Source of the DNA: Mesorhizobium sophorae
Lineage (GTDB): Bacteria > Pseudomonadota > Alphaproteobacteria > Rhizobiales > Rhizobiaceae
Direction: 5' to 3'
Assembly: GCF_002270415.1 (NCBI RefSeq)
Contig: NZ_NNRI01000021.1
Location: 62,001-126,000 of the forward strand
DNA: 64,000 bases
Shown: positions 7,814 through 16,812 of the stretch, one piece after another
How positions within the stretch are numbered: the stretch's first letter is position 1
How the letters are laid out: each line of letters opens with the position of its first letter
Notes under the pieces: model-generated
Database searches by the model: none
What the model was told of the DNA's origin: nothing
Seen by the model: the letters and a program-made list of their open reading frames with translations, nothing else
Position numbers and translations under genes: made by a program

Positions 7814-8673
7814 CAGGCCACACCCCGGTCGATATCGGCTTCCATGTGCACGGCGCCGCTCCCGCCTTGCGTCCAGAGTCGCTGACCATCGATGCCGACC
7901 CTGACGGTCAGTTCACGGTCTACAATCGCCGGAGCTATCCCGCGGTAGCGAAACGTCAGGGGTATACCGGCGCCTTGGGACGCCGCGAGGTTGAGGAGAA
8001 GCGTTGCCTGGAGGGGGCCATGGACAACCAACCCCTCATAGCCTTCAGCCTCGGTCGCGTAAGGCAGATCGTAGTGGATACGGTGACCGTTAAAGGTGAT
8101 CGCAGAGTAGCGGAAGAGCAACGTGGACGAAGGAACGACAGACCACACTTGCGCTGCTGGCCGGATTGCCGTGGGCTCGGCCGGTGAGGTGTTTCGAGAC
8201 ACGCCATTTCCCGAGATCGCAGCTTCCCGATAAACGATGTCCTGCCGTTCACTCAGTGCGAGACCACGATCGGAATGATAAGCGTGGCCGACCGCGACGA
8301 ACCAGAGTTCACCGGATCGGCCTTGCTTGCGCACTATGTCCAGGATGGTGGACGCCTTGCGGACTTTGTCACCGATCCTAAGGTGATCATGCAGCTGAAG
8401 TTCACCACCAGCCCACATGCGGCGCGGCAGCGGCACAGGCGGCAACGACAGGTTCTTGGCGGGGTGTCCGTCAGCACCCAACTGGTCCATGCCGGCGATT
8501 GCCGGCGACAGGCACCAATGGATGCCCAACGAGGCGGCATCTGCGGGCAGCGGCGCTAGATGCGGTTCGAAAATGGCGCGGAAGCTCATCACGAGGCGCT
8601 CCGAAACGACATCGATGCTTTCGCTCTGACGGCCAATCCATTCTGCCGATAGCTTCTGTTCGGTCGCGTCCAC
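7813..8673 (-). CDS. ich: MaoC/HTD2-type hydratase, probable itaconyl-CoA/mesaconyl-C4-CoA hydratase
   Basis: A 286-residue double hot-dog protein with an N-terminal FAS1-like dehydratase half and a C-terminal MaoC half. The first half has the family motif PPVPLPRRMWAGGE and KQGRSGELWFV. The second has RYSAITFNGHRIHYDLPYA with the catalytic Asp/His pair, and VHGPLQATLLLNL. In the itaconate pathway this enzyme adds water to itaconyl-CoA (or mesaconyl-C4-CoA) to give citramalyl-CoA for the adjacent lyase. Assignment to this branch of the family rests on these motifs plus the gene order. Confidence 0.8.
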   Translation of the reverse strand: MDATEQKLSAEWIGRQSESIDVVSERLVMSFRAIFEPHLAPLPADAASLGIHWCLSPAIAGMDQLGADGHPAKNLSLPPVPLPRRMWAGGELQLHDHLRIGDKVRKASTILDIVRKQGRSGELWFVAVGHAYHSDRGLALSERQDIVYREAAISGNGVSRNTSPAEPTAIRPAAQVWSVVPSSTLLFRYSAITFNGHRIHYDLPYATEAEGYEGLVVHGPLQATLLLNLAASQGAGIPLTFRYRGIAPAIVDRELTVRVGIDGQRLWTQGGSGAVHMEADIDRGVA

Positions 8674-8685
8674 TGGCCTTTACCG

Positions 8686-9843
8686 TCAGTACGAACGTGG
8701 CATCCCGAGCACATGCTCGGAGAGGTAGGACAGGATGAGGTTCGTCGAGATCGGCGCAACCTGGTAAAGCCTGGTCTCGCGAAACTTGCGTTCGACGTCA
8801 TACTCTTCAGCGAATCCGAAACCGCCATGCGTCTGGATACAGGCGTTCGCGGCTTCATTGGAAGCATCAGCAGCCAGCATCTTGGCCATGTTCGCTTCAG
8901 CGCCGCAGTCCTGACCGGCCTCATAGAGCCGCGTGGCTTCGCGGACCATGAGTTCGGCTGCACGCATGTTCGCGTAAGCCTTAGCGATGGGAAACTGGAC
9001 GCCTTGGTTGGCGCCGATGGCCCGGCCGAAGACGTTGCGGTCGCATGCGTAAGTGGAAGCCTTGTTGATCAGCCACTTGGCGTCGCCGACACATTCGGCG
9101 GCGATCAGGATCCGCTCGGCATTCATCCCGGAGAGGATATACCGGAAACCCTTGCCTTCCTCACCGATCAGGTTTTCGGCAGGGATCTTCACATTATCGA
9201 AAAAGACCTCCGTCGTGGAATGGTTCATCATCGTCCGGATCGGCCGGATTGAGAGACCCTGCTTGAGTGCTTCCTGCATATCAAGAATGAACACAGATAG
9301 GCCGTCAGTGCGCTTTGCGACCTGATCCTTCGGGGTGGTCCGGGCGAGCAGCAGCATGAGATCCGAGTACTCGGCCCGGCTGGTCCAGATTTTCTGACCG
9401 TTGACCACGTAGTGATCGCCGTTCTTCCGTGCGAAGGTACGGATTGAAGTGGTGTCGGTGCCGCTGGTCGGCTCGGTTACACCGAACGCCTGCAGCCTCA
9501 ATTCTCCGGAGGCGATTTGCGGAAGATAGCACTGCTTCTGCGATTCATTGCCGTGGCGAAGCACCGTGCCCATGACATACATCTGCGCATGGCAAGCCGC
9601 ACCATTGCATCCCGCCCGTTGAATCTCCTCGAGCACGGCGGCCGCTGCCGAAAGCGTCAAGCCCGACCCGCCATATTCCTCGGGGATCAGCGTCGCAAGG
9701 TAGCCGGCCTCGGTCAACGCGTTGACGAAATCCACGGGGTAGGCGCGGCCGGCATCGAGCTTGCGCCAGTATTCGCCCGGAAACCGCTCGCAGAGCCGAC
9801 GCACGGCGTCGCGGATGTCCTCGTTGTCAAAGTCCTTGAACAT
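8686..9843 (-). CDS. acyl-CoA dehydrogenase-fold protein lacking the canonical catalytic glutamate
   Basis: A 385-residue acyl-CoA dehydrogenase. The FAD and substrate motifs AFGVTEPTSGTDT and WTSRAEYSDLM, and QTHGGFGFAEEYDVER near the C terminus, are clear. The usual IYEGT segment that carries the catalytic glutamate in medium-chain enzymes reads LYQVAPISTN here, placing proline where glutamate is expected. The protein may therefore use a different base, act on an unusual substrate such as methylsuccinyl-CoA, or not be a dehydrogenase. The gene lies between the MmgE/PrpD gene (TGATG overlap) and the hydratase gene (12 bases apart), matching itaconate clusters of pseudomonads as remembered. 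Confidence 0.8.
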   Translation of the reverse strand: MFKDFDNEDIRDAVRRLCERFPGEYWRKLDAGRAYPVDFVNALTEAGYLATLIPEEYGGSGLTLSAAAAVLEEIQRAGCNGAACHAQMYVMGTVLRHGNESQKQCYLPQIASGELRLQAFGVTEPTSGTDTTSIRTFARKNGDHYVVNGQKIWTSRAEYSDLMLLLARTTPKDQVAKRTDGLSVFILDMQEALKQGLSIRPIRTMMNHSTTEVFFDNVKIPAENLIGEEGKGFRYILSGMNAERILIAAECVGDAKWLINKASTYACDRNVFGRAIGANQGVQFPIAKAYANMRAAELMVREATRLYEAGQDCGAEANMAKMLAADASNEAANACIQTHGGFGFAEEYDVERKFRETRLYQVAPISTNLILSYLSEHVLGMPRSY

Positions 9844-11177
9844 CAGGCGCTCCGCGCGGCATGAACCTGGGGAGGCGCGTCCCCAGCGGTTTCAAACAGA
9901 CCCAGCGAGCGCACCGGACGGTTGTCGGTAAGGCCCAGGATAGCGCCGATCAGGTCGTCGGCACGGGCTTGCGAAGTGCCGCCGGCGACGAGCTGCGTGC
10001 GCGCCTTCTGAGACAGCTCGGCTGCCGTCACCGGGTTATCGGGATCGCCCTTGGCGTCGTGTCGGGCGGCGAAAAAGCGTCTGCCGGAAGCCGTCTCGAC
10101 GATCACCTCGGCACCCCACGATTCCGGATAGGCGGCATCGATCGACGGCGCCAGCTCGACCCTGACCTTCTTGCGTTCGCCGACCATTCGTTGCCGTGCA
10201 TCAGCATCGAAGCTGGCCTGATCGACGCGGCCGTCCGCGAGCGCTATCGCAACCGTGTGCTGCAGCGAGAATTTGGCACTGTACGGATCTTCCGGAATGG
10301 GCCGGTCGCACACGTCAAGGGCCGCCCGGTAAGCCCCGACATGAACCCTTGCGATGGCTTCCCCGGCGATCTCGTTGTGCAAGGCGATCGCGCCGTCGAT
10401 CGCCGGATGGGTGTGTCTGCAGCACGGCCATGGCTTGATCGAGGTCTTGATCAGTTGCCAGGCCCGCTCAGGCCCTGCCGTGACGGCCTCCGGAATCGGG
10501 TCCGGACACAGACCGGCGTAGAAGCCCTTCTCGCCTTCCAGGATGTTCTGCGCGCCCGTGAATCCTTCCTTGGCCAGGAACGAAGCGATGACGCCTGATT
10601 CCGCAGCCCTGGCGGTGTGGAGATGCTTGCTCATGGCGCCTTCGGCAAGGAACTCCCAAAGACCCGATGACTGGGTACCCGCATTCCCAAGCGCCCATAC
10701 GGTCCTGGTGTCGTCGAGGCCGAGGAGCTCCGCCACGGCAAACGCCGCACCGAACGGCCCGCAGGTCGAGGTGTTGTGCCAGACCCGGTAATGCTTCTTG
10801 CCGACGGAGGTGCCGACCCGGCAGCAGGCCTCGTATCCTGCGAGAACCGCGCGAAGAAACGCTTTACCGCCAAGATCGTGGTCGTGGGCTACCGCCCAGG
10901 CCGCAGGAATGACGACACTGCCGGGATGGGTCACCGAGTCCCGGTGGAGGTCATCCATCTCCAAGATATGTGCTAGGCCGCCCAGGTAGAACGCCTTGCG
11001 GGCGGTATCGGTTTGCGCCGGCGGGGCGACCACCTTCAGCATGCGGGCGGGCTCGGTTGGCAATGCGCCGAGGGCGCAGCCGAGCGTATCCAGGACGAAT
11101 AGCGATGCCCATTCGAGGTCGCGGTCGGTCACTGGCTTTTCACGGATCAACCGTGTCAGGTCGCGGGTCAAGCTCAT
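9843..11177 (-). CDS. MmgE/PrpD family protein
   Basis: A 444-residue MmgE/PrpD-fold protein: helical N-terminal domain with DTLGCALGALPTEPARM and ILEMDDLHRDSVTHPGS, a mixed C-terminal domain, and KPWPCCRHTHPAIDGA, all typical of this family. Known members include 2-methylcitrate dehydratase and cis-aconitate decarboxylase; the latter makes itaconate. In an itaconate-type operon it may dehydrate, isomerise or decarboxylate a tricarboxylic or lactone precursor. The start overlaps the CoA-transferase stop (ATGA), so the two proteins are made together. The specific reaction cannot be read from the sequence. Confidence 0.8.
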   Translation of the reverse strand: MSLTRDLTRLIREKPVTDRDLEWASLFVLDTLGCALGALPTEPARMLKVVAPPAQTDTARKAFYLGGLAHILEMDDLHRDSVTHPGSVVIPAAWAVAHDHDLGGKAFLRAVLAGYEACCRVGTSVGKKHYRVWHNTSTCGPFGAAFAVAELLGLDDTRTVWALGNAGTQSSGLWEFLAEGAMSKHLHTARAAESGVIASFLAKEGFTGAQNILEGEKGFYAGLCPDPIPEAVTAGPERAWQLIKTSIKPWPCCRHTHPAIDGAIALHNEIAGEAIARVHVGAYRAALDVCDRPIPEDPYSAKFSLQHTVAIALADGRVDQASFDADARQRMVGERKKVRVELAPSIDAAYPESWGAEVIVETASGRRFFAARHDAKGDPDNPVTAAELSQKARTQLVAGGTSQARADDLIGAILGLTDNRPVRSLGLFETAGDAPPQVHAARSA

Positions 11178-12340
11178 AGTGCTGCATTTCCTATCCGTTT
11201 GGGACCTACCATATCTGGAGGACCGAACTCTTGCCGCAAAGCCCCATCGTGTTCCCCGAGCGAAGGCACACTGCCAAGCACGGGACGCATGCCATTGACA
11301 GTGACCGGCGGCGCAAACAGCTCAACCGGACCAACTGCGGTCTCAACCGATACTTTGGTGGCACTGCGATGCACCGCCAGTTCCGCCATGGTCGACACAC
11401 GGCCATAGGCAATTCTGACGTTGTCAAGCAATTCGCATAATGCAGACATGGTGTAGGTCGCCAAGATCGCCTGCACGCATGCGTCAAGCGGCTCGCGGTT
11501 TTTGATGCGAAGCACGTTGCGCTCGAATCTCGGGTCCGTTGCAACCGACGGCCGGCGCAGGACACTGTCGCAGAAGACGACCCATTCGCGTTCGTTCTGG
11601 ACGGCGATCAGGATTTCCCCGTCACTCACCTGAAACAGCCCGTAGGGCGCGATCGAGGGGTGGGCGAGCCCAAGCCGCCGCGGCTCCTTGCCACCGTAGT
11701 GGCGCGCCAGATATGGCACGTTCATGTATTCGGCGAGGGTGTCGAAAAGGGAAAGCTGCAGGTGAGCCCCGTCCCCAGTTCGGCTGCGCATGATCAGGGC
11801 TTCGAGGATAGCGGCGTAGGCCCCCTGTCCCGTAGCGATATCGGAGATCGATATGCCGACCCGGGTCGGGCCAGAAGTTGCGGACCCAGTGACCCCCGCC
11901 AAGCCCGCTTCCGCCTGGATCAGCAGATCGTAGGCTTTCCGCTCGTGGTCGGGTGTTCCGGGTGCGTAGCCACCGATGTCACACACGATTAGCCTGGGGA
12001 ACCGCCGCCTGAGGTCGGCGCTGCCGATGCCCAACCTGTCGGTTGCGCCAGGTGCGAGGTTCTGGACGAACACGTCGGCGGTGGCGAGCATGGATTCGAC
12101 CAGCGCAAGATCATCCGGCTGCTTCAGATCGACGGTGCAGGATTGCTTGCCGCGGTTGTTCCAGATGAAATAGCTGGAGAGGCCGTGAACATAATCGTCA
12201 TAGCCGCGCGCGAAGTCGCCCTCGGGGCGCTCGAGCTTGATGACCCGCGCGCCCGCGTCGGCCAGACGGGACGTCGCCAAAGGCGCGGCCACGGCTTGCT
12301 CCAGCGAGATGACGGTCGTTCCCTCCAGCGCGCCTGGCAT
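11174..12340 (-). CDS. ict: CaiB/BaiF family III CoA-transferase (probable itaconate CoA-transferase)
   Basis: A 388-residue class III CoA-transferase. ISLEQAVAAPLATSRLADAGARVIKLE starts the Rossmann half in the usual way, and the catalytic aspartate is in KAYDLLIQAEAGL (D138). It moves CoA from a donor such as succinyl-CoA to a dicarboxylic acid. Position at the head of an operon with hydratase and lyase genes argues for itaconate or a similar C5 acid. The start at 12340 (MPGALEGTTV) is chosen because AAGGAG lies 6 bases upstream; the longer frame to 12373 has none. A LysR box lies 60 bases upstream. Confidence 0.8.
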   Translation of the reverse strand: MPGALEGTTVISLEQAVAAPLATSRLADAGARVIKLERPEGDFARGYDDYVHGLSSYFIWNNRGKQSCTVDLKQPDDLALVESMLATADVFVQNLAPGATDRLGIGSADLRRRFPRLIVCDIGGYAPGTPDHERKAYDLLIQAEAGLAGVTGSATSGPTRVGISISDIATGQGAYAAILEALIMRSRTGDGAHLQLSLFDTLAEYMNVPYLARHYGGKEPRRLGLAHPSIAPYGLFQVSDGEILIAVQNEREWVVFCDSVLRRPSVATDPRFERNVLRIKNREPLDACVQAILATYTMSALCELLDNVRIAYGRVSTMAELAVHRSATKVSVETAVGPVELFAPPVTVNGMRPVLGSVPSLGEHDGALRQEFGPPDMVGPKRIGNAAL

Positions 12341-12399
12341 GGCTCGCTCCTTATGCTGCTTTTCCGATACCATCGCACCGGAAGGGGTCCTTCCGTCAA

Positions 12400-12414
12400 A
12401 TAGCGTTTTGTAAT
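12400..12414 (-). promoter_or_regulatory. LysR-type box before the CoA-transferase operon
   Basis: Read on the minus strand this is ATTAC-AAAAC-GCTAT, a 15-bp T-N11-A element. It matches the element before the neighbouring lysR gene (ATAAC-GAAAT-GTTAT) at the outer positions of both half-sites, giving ATWAC-N5-GYTAT. It sits 60-74 bases upstream of the ict start, the usual place for a LysR activator. Confidence 0.55.
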
Positions 12415-12460
12415 GGGAGGTATAGCGAAACGGTACAGTCGGCCGCCCGCCTGCAGCACC

Positions 12461-13423
12461 CTAGCCGAAGAGGTTGGGTCGCTGGTTTTCGTTGGATAGC
12501 TCTGCGCTCCAGACCTGGTCCTTGACCAGCTGGCGAAGGATCTCCCACGATAGCTGCCCGACGGCGCGGGGCGCTGTCTGCAACGCCCGTTCGGTCGAGT
12601 AAGCCAGGTACACTTTACGTGTAATTGGCGGGTTTTGGAAACTCCACGCCCGAAACAAGCCGGCCTGCGCCTCAGCGTTGATCGCCATCCGCGGCAGGAT
12701 CCCGTAACCGATGCCACGTGTCACCAATCTCTTGATTTGGGTGTAGGAGTCGATTTCGATCGCCGGGTTGATGGCGACCTGGACTGACGTTGCCACGGCT
12801 TCGATCAGTTCTCGCAGGCCGTGGCCCGGGCCCGGCACAACGAGGGGCAGTCCGGCGACGTCACGAAGCTCCACAGAAGAGCCCTGCAAGTCGGCCTGGC
12901 CCTGCATCGACGGGCCGGCAAAGAGACAGATTTCCTCGGACAAGCCGTGATGTACCGCGAGCCCCCGGGGATCCGAAGTTGCATAAATCATCGCGAGGTC
13001 AACCTCCCCGCGCTTCAACCATTCCAGAATGTAGCCGCTCATCGCCTCAACGATGCGGATGCGCACCTCGGGGAACCGCTCGCGGGCGGCCTCGATCAGC
13101 GGCGCCGCAAGAAGCTCGCTCACTGTACCCGGTAGGCCGAAACGCACTTCGCCGCGAGGGGCTATGGCGGCGCCCCGGACACTGTCGTTAATTTCGGCAA
13201 ACTCGGCAAGGATGCGCTTGGCATGCACCATCAGCCGCGTGCCCGCTTCGGTCGCACTGACGCCGTGCGGCCCGCGATGCAGGAGAGCAAGGCCAAGCTC
13301 CTCTTCCATGTGCCTGACATGCTGGCTCAACGCGGGTTGTGCTACATGAAGCTGCGTCGCGGCTTTCGAGAACGAGCCGCTCTCGACGACCTTGGAAAAA
13401 TATCTTAGCTGCCGAAGATCCAA
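12461..13423 (-). CDS. LysR family regulator of the C5-acid operon
   Basis: A 320-residue LysR protein. The N-terminal winged helix has MDLRQLRYFSKVVESGSFS and AATQLHVAQPALSQHVRHME, and an effector-binding domain begins near residue 90. The start is TTG at 13423, with GGGAGG just upstream. The gene is directly upstream of, and in the same direction as, the ict operon. A 15-bp LysR box 34-48 bases before its own start resembles the one before ict, so it probably regulates both itself and the operon in response to a pathway acid or CoA ester. In this respect it resembles RipR-type regulators of itaconate genes. Confidence 0.85.
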   Translation of the reverse strand: MDLRQLRYFSKVVESGSFSKAATQLHVAQPALSQHVRHMEEELGLALLHRGPHGVSATEAGTRLMVHAKRILAEFAEINDSVRGAAIAPRGEVRFGLPGTVSELLAAPLIEAARERFPEVRIRIVEAMSGYILEWLKRGEVDLAMIYATSDPRGLAVHHGLSEEICLFAGPSMQGQADLQGSSVELRDVAGLPLVVPGPGHGLRELIEAVATSVQVAINPAIEIDSYTQIKRLVTRGIGYGILPRMAINAEAQAGLFRAWSFQNPPITRKVYLAYSTERALQTAPRAVGQLSWEILRQLVKDQVWSAELSNENQRPNLFG

Positions 13424-13456
13424 AACGCCTCCCTACGCTCTACGGAGGGCTAGCGT

Positions 13457-13471
13457 ATAACATTTCGTTAT
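13457..13471 (-). promoter_or_regulatory. LysR-type box, autoregulatory
   Basis: ATAAC-(5)-GTTAT, a perfect inverted repeat with T-N11-A geometry, 34-48 bases before the TTG start of the lysR gene. The same pattern with small changes is found at 12400-12414. Confidence 0.6.
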
Positions 13472-13500
13472 TGAGGGAACGACAAAAACCGGCGGTCCGT

Positions 13501-14451
13501 CTATCCCTGTCCCAACAAGACCACGTCGGCGCTGCCCATGGATCTTTTGATCCGTCCCGCCTGCCGGCGGACTTCGTCAATCAAGGCGGTGAGCACCACT
13601 TTCCGGGGGCTGCCTCCCTGGGGCCGCACCACGGCTATAGTGCGGACCATGGCGCTGTCGGCGATCGCATAAGCGCTCAGCACGTGCCCGGCCAGTTCAC
13701 GCGTGACGCTCGAGTGCGGCAGAATGGTTGCGTACTGGGTGGTTTTGTCCGCAATGACAGCTTTTACGGCGTTGAGCGAGTCGAGTTCGAGTTCCGGCTG
13801 CAGCGCGATGCCACGCTCGCGATAGACCCGATCGATGATCCGCCGCAGTTCATGGATTTCGCTCGGCAATATCAACTTTAACCGGCTGATGTCACTCAGC
13901 TGGCGCGGCGCGTCGACCTGAGCGCGGGTATAAGAGGTTACCAGCACGAGGCGCTCTGCGAACAGATCCACGATGTCGAGCTGATCCGGCGCACTCGGCC
14001 GATAGGTGAGCGCAGCGTCGAGGCGGCCGCCGCGCATGAGACTGGCAAGGTCGCCGCTGTAGGCTTCGACAACATTCAGCGTCACACCCTGATACTGGGC
14101 TTCAACAAAATTGCGTATGTCTTCCAGAAACAGCGGCACAATGGTCGGGCATATGCCAAGTGAGATCTCGCCTTTGAGCTTATCCGAGCGCTGGCGCACC
14201 TCACGGACCGCATGATCGAGCCCATCGATGTGCAGGCGCGACTGGCCAAGGAGGAACCGTCCTTCGGCCGTAGGCTCGGCACCGCGCCCACTTCGGTTAA
14301 TCAACGAGATACCGACTTCCTTTTCGAGCAGCTTGATTTGTCGCGTCAGGGACGGCTGGGCGACCCCTATGGATTGGGACGCGCGGGAGAAGCCGCCGTG
14401 CTCGCAAACCGCGATGAAATAGCGCAGACGCCTGAGGTCGATGCCTTCCAT
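13501..14451 (-). CDS. LysR family regulator (second copy)
   Basis: A 316-residue LysR protein distinct from its neighbour: DLRRLRYFIAVCEHGGFSRASQSIGVAQPSLTRQI forms the winged helix, followed by a standard effector domain. It starts 13 bases after the symporter gene ends, on the same strand, so it is probably the last gene of the transporter/flotillin group rather than part of the C5-acid operon. Its target could be the symporter operon; no box was located with confidence. Confidence 0.85.
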   Translation of the reverse strand: MEGIDLRRLRYFIAVCEHGGFSRASQSIGVAQPSLTRQIKLLEKEVGISLINRSGRGAEPTAEGRFLLGQSRLHIDGLDHAVREVRQRSDKLKGEISLGICPTIVPLFLEDIRNFVEAQYQGVTLNVVEAYSGDLASLMRGGRLDAALTYRPSAPDQLDIVDLFAERLVLVTSYTRAQVDAPRQLSDISRLKLILPSEIHELRRIIDRVYRERGIALQPELELDSLNAVKAVIADKTTQYATILPHSSVTRELAGHVLSAYAIADSAMVRTIAVVRPQGGSPRKVVLTALIDEVRRQAGRIKRSMGSADVVLLGQG

Positions 14452-14463
14452 GCCCTGCCCCGG

Positions 14464-16341
14464 TTACCGGCCGGTCACGCGGTCGAGGAGCCGTGCGATC
14501 CACGGGGTCGAAACTGGCTCTAACAATGGGTTCACCTCCGGCACGAGGACGATCCCGTGGCTAGGACGTTCATCGATAACGGACAGGCGTCCTTGATAGG
14601 CCAACCACCACACGATGAATACGCCGACAAACCAGAACAGGACCTGCCAGATCAGCAGCGAAGGCACTCCCGGTGCCACCACCGTGCCAGCAAAAATCGG
14701 CTCGCTGAAAAATGTGTTGCCGAGGATTGCACCGGGGCCGAGCGCGAAAAACGCCCACAGAAGTGTCAGGGCCCATTTGGCCGTTGTGGCCGCCTGGCTC
14801 CCGTTACGCGCCGGCTGGCTCTCCTCAAAGGCGTCATGGAGGCGATCCCTGCGATCCCGCTCGGCGCCGCTGCGAGTAAACAGGGACACAAGGAGGCACG
14901 CCGTAAAATTGGTCGCAAGTCCCCATCCCGCCGAATGGACCGACAAGGGCCAGCGACCCCATGGCAGGTCGACGAAGAGCCGCTCGAACAGCACCAGCCC
15001 AAAGCTCTCGGTGAACACCACACAAAGGCTTCCGACAATCAAACCGGCCAGAACACCGCTGCGGCTGATCCAACGCATCCAGCACAACCCGAGCACCGCA
15101 GGCAGCAGCTGCATGGACAGGCTGAGCGTGAGGGATGAGAAGATTGTAGCGCCGAGGGGCGCAAAGCTCGCGACGGCAGCGACTGCTCCGTAGACGAGCG
15201 CCAGGGTCACGCGCGCGGCAAACCGCGTCGAACGCTGGTCCATGCCCGGGATAATGTATCGTGACGTCAGCTCGATGGTGCACACCGATGCACCTGATCC
15301 GGCAAAGAATGCGACGGCGATCTGGCTCGACGCGACCAGAAGAAGTGTAAAGCCCACCGCCACCATCGGATCGAGCGTTGCCAGTCGTGTCGTGAAGGCT
15401 GTCAGCGAGCCACTGGCCGCAATCTCCGCGGCCAGAACCGGCCCGATCAGTATCAGGGTGCCAGCCGCGAGGCCCGCGATCATCCAGACCTGGCCAAATG
15501 CAAGGCCGCGGCGCGGCGCACTTGTCACGCCCAGAAAGCTGAAGCCGGGACTGATGGCGATGCCGCCCAGAGACAGGGCGAACGTCAGTCCCGCGAAGGT
15601 GGTCCAGAGCCCCCCGGCCGGCAGCTCCTTGCCAATGCCGGCGCTAAACTGGATCACGCCCGGGATCTTGTCCGGCAGCACACCGCTGGCTGTACCAATC
15701 CCGTTGACGGCGAATGCCAATTTGTCGAGCGTAATGCCCGTGAACCCGCCGAAAAATACCATGAGGGCCAGGACCAGCAGGGACTGGGCGGCGACAAGAT
15801 AGGCAATCCCGCGCCAGCCTCCGATCACGCTGCAGAGGAACAGGACGAACGCGATCGACCAGATTGCGAGACCGGACGGAACGTCGTTGGCGGTCGCGGC
15901 GCTCACCAGGGCACCCGCCTGAGACAGGCACATCGCTGCAAAGGGGATGCTGAAAAGGAACAGCACGAGCAGCAAATAGATGCGAAGGGTCGTGCTACCG
16001 AAGTAATCGCCCAGCAGGTCACCAAGCGTGCGCAGCGAGGTCAGCCGGGCGGCAAGCCAGACCCGCTTCTGCGTGATGGCAGCGCAAAGGGCGATACAGA
16101 TGAGACCGACTGCAACCTGGTTATATTGAAGGCCGAAGGTGGCGAGTAAAAGCAGGTGATCGGGAAGGCTGAGGCTGGCCAAGGTGATGCCGGCGCCGGC
16201 GAAGATGGTCACCCATGGCGGCAATGCCAGGCCCGCGTCGACGAAATCACCGGGTTGCTGGGTGTGACGGCCGCTGATGGTCGCAAGGTAAAGGCCCAGG
16301 ACCGCGACAATGCCGAGCACGGAAACCAAGAGCGGGGTCAT
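14464..16341 (-). CDS. sodium:solute symporter (SSS) family transporter
   Basis: A 625-residue polytopic membrane protein with about 13-15 hydrophobic segments from residue 1 to about 590 and a short C-terminal tail. The LeuT-fold SSS pattern is visible: a first helix followed by GDFVDAGLALPPW, a conserved GGWRGIAYLVAAQSLLVLALM segment, and an extra C-terminal helical region. Members import organic acids, amino acids or sugars with Na+. Its start overlaps the preceding small membrane protein gene (ATGA), so they form a unit. The substrate is unknown; adjacency to the itaconate-like operon makes a dicarboxylate possible. Confidence 0.75.
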   Translation of the reverse strand: MTPLLVSVLGIVAVLGLYLATISGRHTQQPGDFVDAGLALPPWVTIFAGAGITLASLSLPDHLLLLATFGLQYNQVAVGLICIALCAAITQKRVWLAARLTSLRTLGDLLGDYFGSTTLRIYLLLVLFLFSIPFAAMCLSQAGALVSAATANDVPSGLAIWSIAFVLFLCSVIGGWRGIAYLVAAQSLLVLALMVFFGGFTGITLDKLAFAVNGIGTASGVLPDKIPGVIQFSAGIGKELPAGGLWTTFAGLTFALSLGGIAISPGFSFLGVTSAPRRGLAFGQVWMIAGLAAGTLILIGPVLAAEIAASGSLTAFTTRLATLDPMVAVGFTLLLVASSQIAVAFFAGSGASVCTIELTSRYIIPGMDQRSTRFAARVTLALVYGAVAAVASFAPLGATIFSSLTLSLSMQLLPAVLGLCWMRWISRSGVLAGLIVGSLCVVFTESFGLVLFERLFVDLPWGRWPLSVHSAGWGLATNFTACLLVSLFTRSGAERDRRDRLHDAFEESQPARNGSQAATTAKWALTLLWAFFALGPGAILGNTFFSEPIFAGTVVAPGVPSLLIWQVLFWFVGVFIVWWLAYQGRLSVIDERPSHGIVLVPEVNPLLEPVSTPWIARLLDRVTGR

Positions 16342-16784
16342 ATATGGTCTCCCGGCGAGCGTGAGCGGAAGTCCCGGATAACGTCGAACGCTGCGAAGGC
16401 CTGCCGTGCCCCGTACCGGGTGATCAGGTAGAAAACGACCACGGCCCCCGTTGTGATAAAACCGATGCTCAGCGGCAAGAAGTTGTGCGCGGCAAACGAC
16501 GCGCTAACCAGCGAGAGGACAACGAACAACACAAGCGCGAGTCCGTAGATGACCAAGCCGAGCCCCAGTTCTCGGGGCGAGAAACCCGTCCCGTAGACCA
16601 CATTGACGATCACGTGGGCGACAAAGCCTGCCAGAATGGCCGCGAACCCGGCAAGGATATAGGGTGTTCCGCCCCGGCCAAATCCATACTCAAACAGGAT
16701 CGCGGCGGGCATGGCCGCTGCCAACCAGCAGGCCATGACCAAGGCGTGGCGGTCCAGCGCTTCGTTTTTGCCGAGCGGGGTCAT
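16338..16784 (-). CDS. small four-helix membrane protein, symporter partner
   Basis: A 148-residue protein with four predicted membrane spans (about 14-32, 40-62, 72-96 and 104-124) and a basic C-terminal tail. I do not recognise the family. Its stop overlaps the symporter start by ATGA, and small accessory membrane proteins encoded just before SSS carriers are known in other systems, so an accessory subunit is the likeliest role. The gene follows the flotillin-like gene by 28 bases. Confidence 0.6.
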   Translation of the reverse strand: MTPLGKNEALDRHALVMACWLAAAMPAAILFEYGFGRGGTPYILAGFAAILAGFVAHVIVNVVYGTGFSPRELGLGLVIYGLALVLFVVLSLVSASFAAHNFLPLSIGFITTGAVVVFYLITRYGARQAFAAFDVIRDFRSRSPGDHI

Positions 16785-16812
16785 CGGTTGCTCTCGCTAG
16801 TTTCGTACGCGC

